A DNA stretch of 13,397 nt from VRUE01 sp046733275 (GTDB lineage: Bacteria > Actinomycetota > Thermoleophilia > Solirubrobacterales > 70-9): positions 1 to 13,397 of the forward strand of contig JBKPOW010000069.1 in the NCBI GenBank assembly GCA_046733275.1, in the 5' to 3' direction. Positions 13,132 to 13,397 of this stretch are shown here, piece after piece. The notes below the pieces were generated by a model that was given only the letters and a program-made list of their open reading frames with translations, was not told the origin of the DNA and ran no database searches. The first letter of the stretch is position 1; each line of letters starts with the position of its first letter. A program made the translations under genes and the position numbers.

Positions 13132-13397
13132 CCGCCTCCTCCGGGTCGACGAAGACCCTGCCGCGCAGGAAGCGGCCGTCGCGCAGGTCCCAGATCCAGG
13201 CCGTAGGCATGTCACGTATGCCCAGCGCGCGGCTGCGCAGGTAGACGCGACCCTGCACCAAGAGGGTGTCTCCGCGCTGCTCGACCTGCCTCGGCGTGAT
13301 CAGCAGCTCCTCCCAGACGCTGGCGACGTCGCTCAGATAGTCACCCAGCCCCTCTTTGCCGGCATAGGGCGCGTTCCGCCCGACCTCGTCTCCGGTG
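13052..13397 (-). CDS. SnoaL-like (NTF2-fold) protein, C-terminal part, 5' end outside window
   Basis: The minus-strand frame is open from the right edge to a TGA at 13052, giving 114 residues. It reads as the second half of a small SnoaL-like domain: NAPYAGKEGLGDYLSDVASVW, then RGDTLLVQGRVYLR, then PTAWIWDLRDGRFLRGRVFVDPEEAV, matching the family's typical 'G-x-E-G-hh-hh...W', 'GD-hhh-x-G' and 'h-x-DG-hh-x-h-x-h-x-hD-x-x-x-A' rhythm. Such domains occur in polyketide cyclases, isomerases and many proteins of unknown role; function is not assignable. The domain ends about where the STAS gene begins to overlap; the last 26 residues (after AVRQF) are a Pro/Ser/Thr-rich tail encoded antisense to the STAS gene. 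A TTG at 13261 is not the start, since homology-like sequence continues upstream. Confidence 0.7.
   Translation of the reverse strand, partial: TGDEVGRNAPYAGKEGLGDYLSDVASVWEELLITPRQVEQRGDTLLVQGRVYLRSRALGIRDMPTAWIWDLRDGRFLRGRVFVDPEEAVRQFRLEGRPEPTPDSHASKSTTQLR

Noticed and set aside
1..13397. tRNA, rRNA, CRISPR repeats, insertion-sequence ends, phage or toxin-antitoxin genes
   Set aside because: None seen on reading both strands; intergenic gaps are all below 200 bases and composition is even throughout.

Overview
This GC-rich window carries about 14 tightly packed genes from what looks like a bacterial chromosome, probably a high-GC actinobacterium. A thermoleophile (Solirubrobacterales-type) relative is my guess. 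It rests on the GC-heavy codon use, on a mycobacterial DesA3-like acyl desaturase with its reductase, and on several genes that begin at a probable transcription start with a TANNNT -10 box 6-7 bases upstream (the leaderless style common in actinobacteria). There is no rRNA, tRNA, CRISPR array, phage gene or insertion sequence, and no gene-free stretch over 300 bases.

Layout. (1) 2-2472, + strand: the 3' part of bioB, then bioF and bioD, a biotin operon with an ATGA overlap and a 3-base gap. (2) 2483-4832, - strand: a ferredoxin-NADPH reductase-like protein followed by an acyl-lipid or acyl-CoA desaturase, translationally overlapping. This pair separates bioBFD from (3) 4981-6288, +, a bioA/bioK-type aminotransferase that completes the late biotin pathway (KAPA to DAPA to dethiobiotin to biotin). 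(4) 6298-6939, +, a Nudix hydrolase, convergent with (5) 6927-7616, -, an unassigned protein resembling DUF3137. That protein is divergent from (6) 7710-8273, +, LemA, across an intergenic region holding a 14-bp inverted repeat. (7) 8298-10146, +, a rubredoxin and a GMC flavoenzyme that carries a ferredoxin-like cysteine quartet. (8) 10150-10752, -, Mn-type superoxide dismutase. (9) 10930-11739, +, a SigB/SigF-family sigma factor. (10) 11714-12562, -, an RsbW-like ATPase/kinase with a second, degenerate ATPase-like half. (11) 12751-13131, +, an RsbV-like STAS anti-anti-sigma factor. (12) 13052-13397, -, the C-terminal part of a SnoaL-like protein that runs off the window.

How the parts fit. 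Biotin is the cofactor of acyl-CoA carboxylases, so the mixed biotin and desaturase block suggests a lipid theme (inference). The middle holds redox proteins. The right end encodes all three parts of a partner-switching stress circuit (sigma factor, anti-sigma kinase, antagonist), but on alternating strands rather than as one rsbV-rsbW-sigB operon. A SigB/SigF-like promoter sequence lies upstream of the sigma gene. Genes alternate direction through most of the window, and all five convergent junctions have 3' ends 10 bases apart or less, or overlapping.
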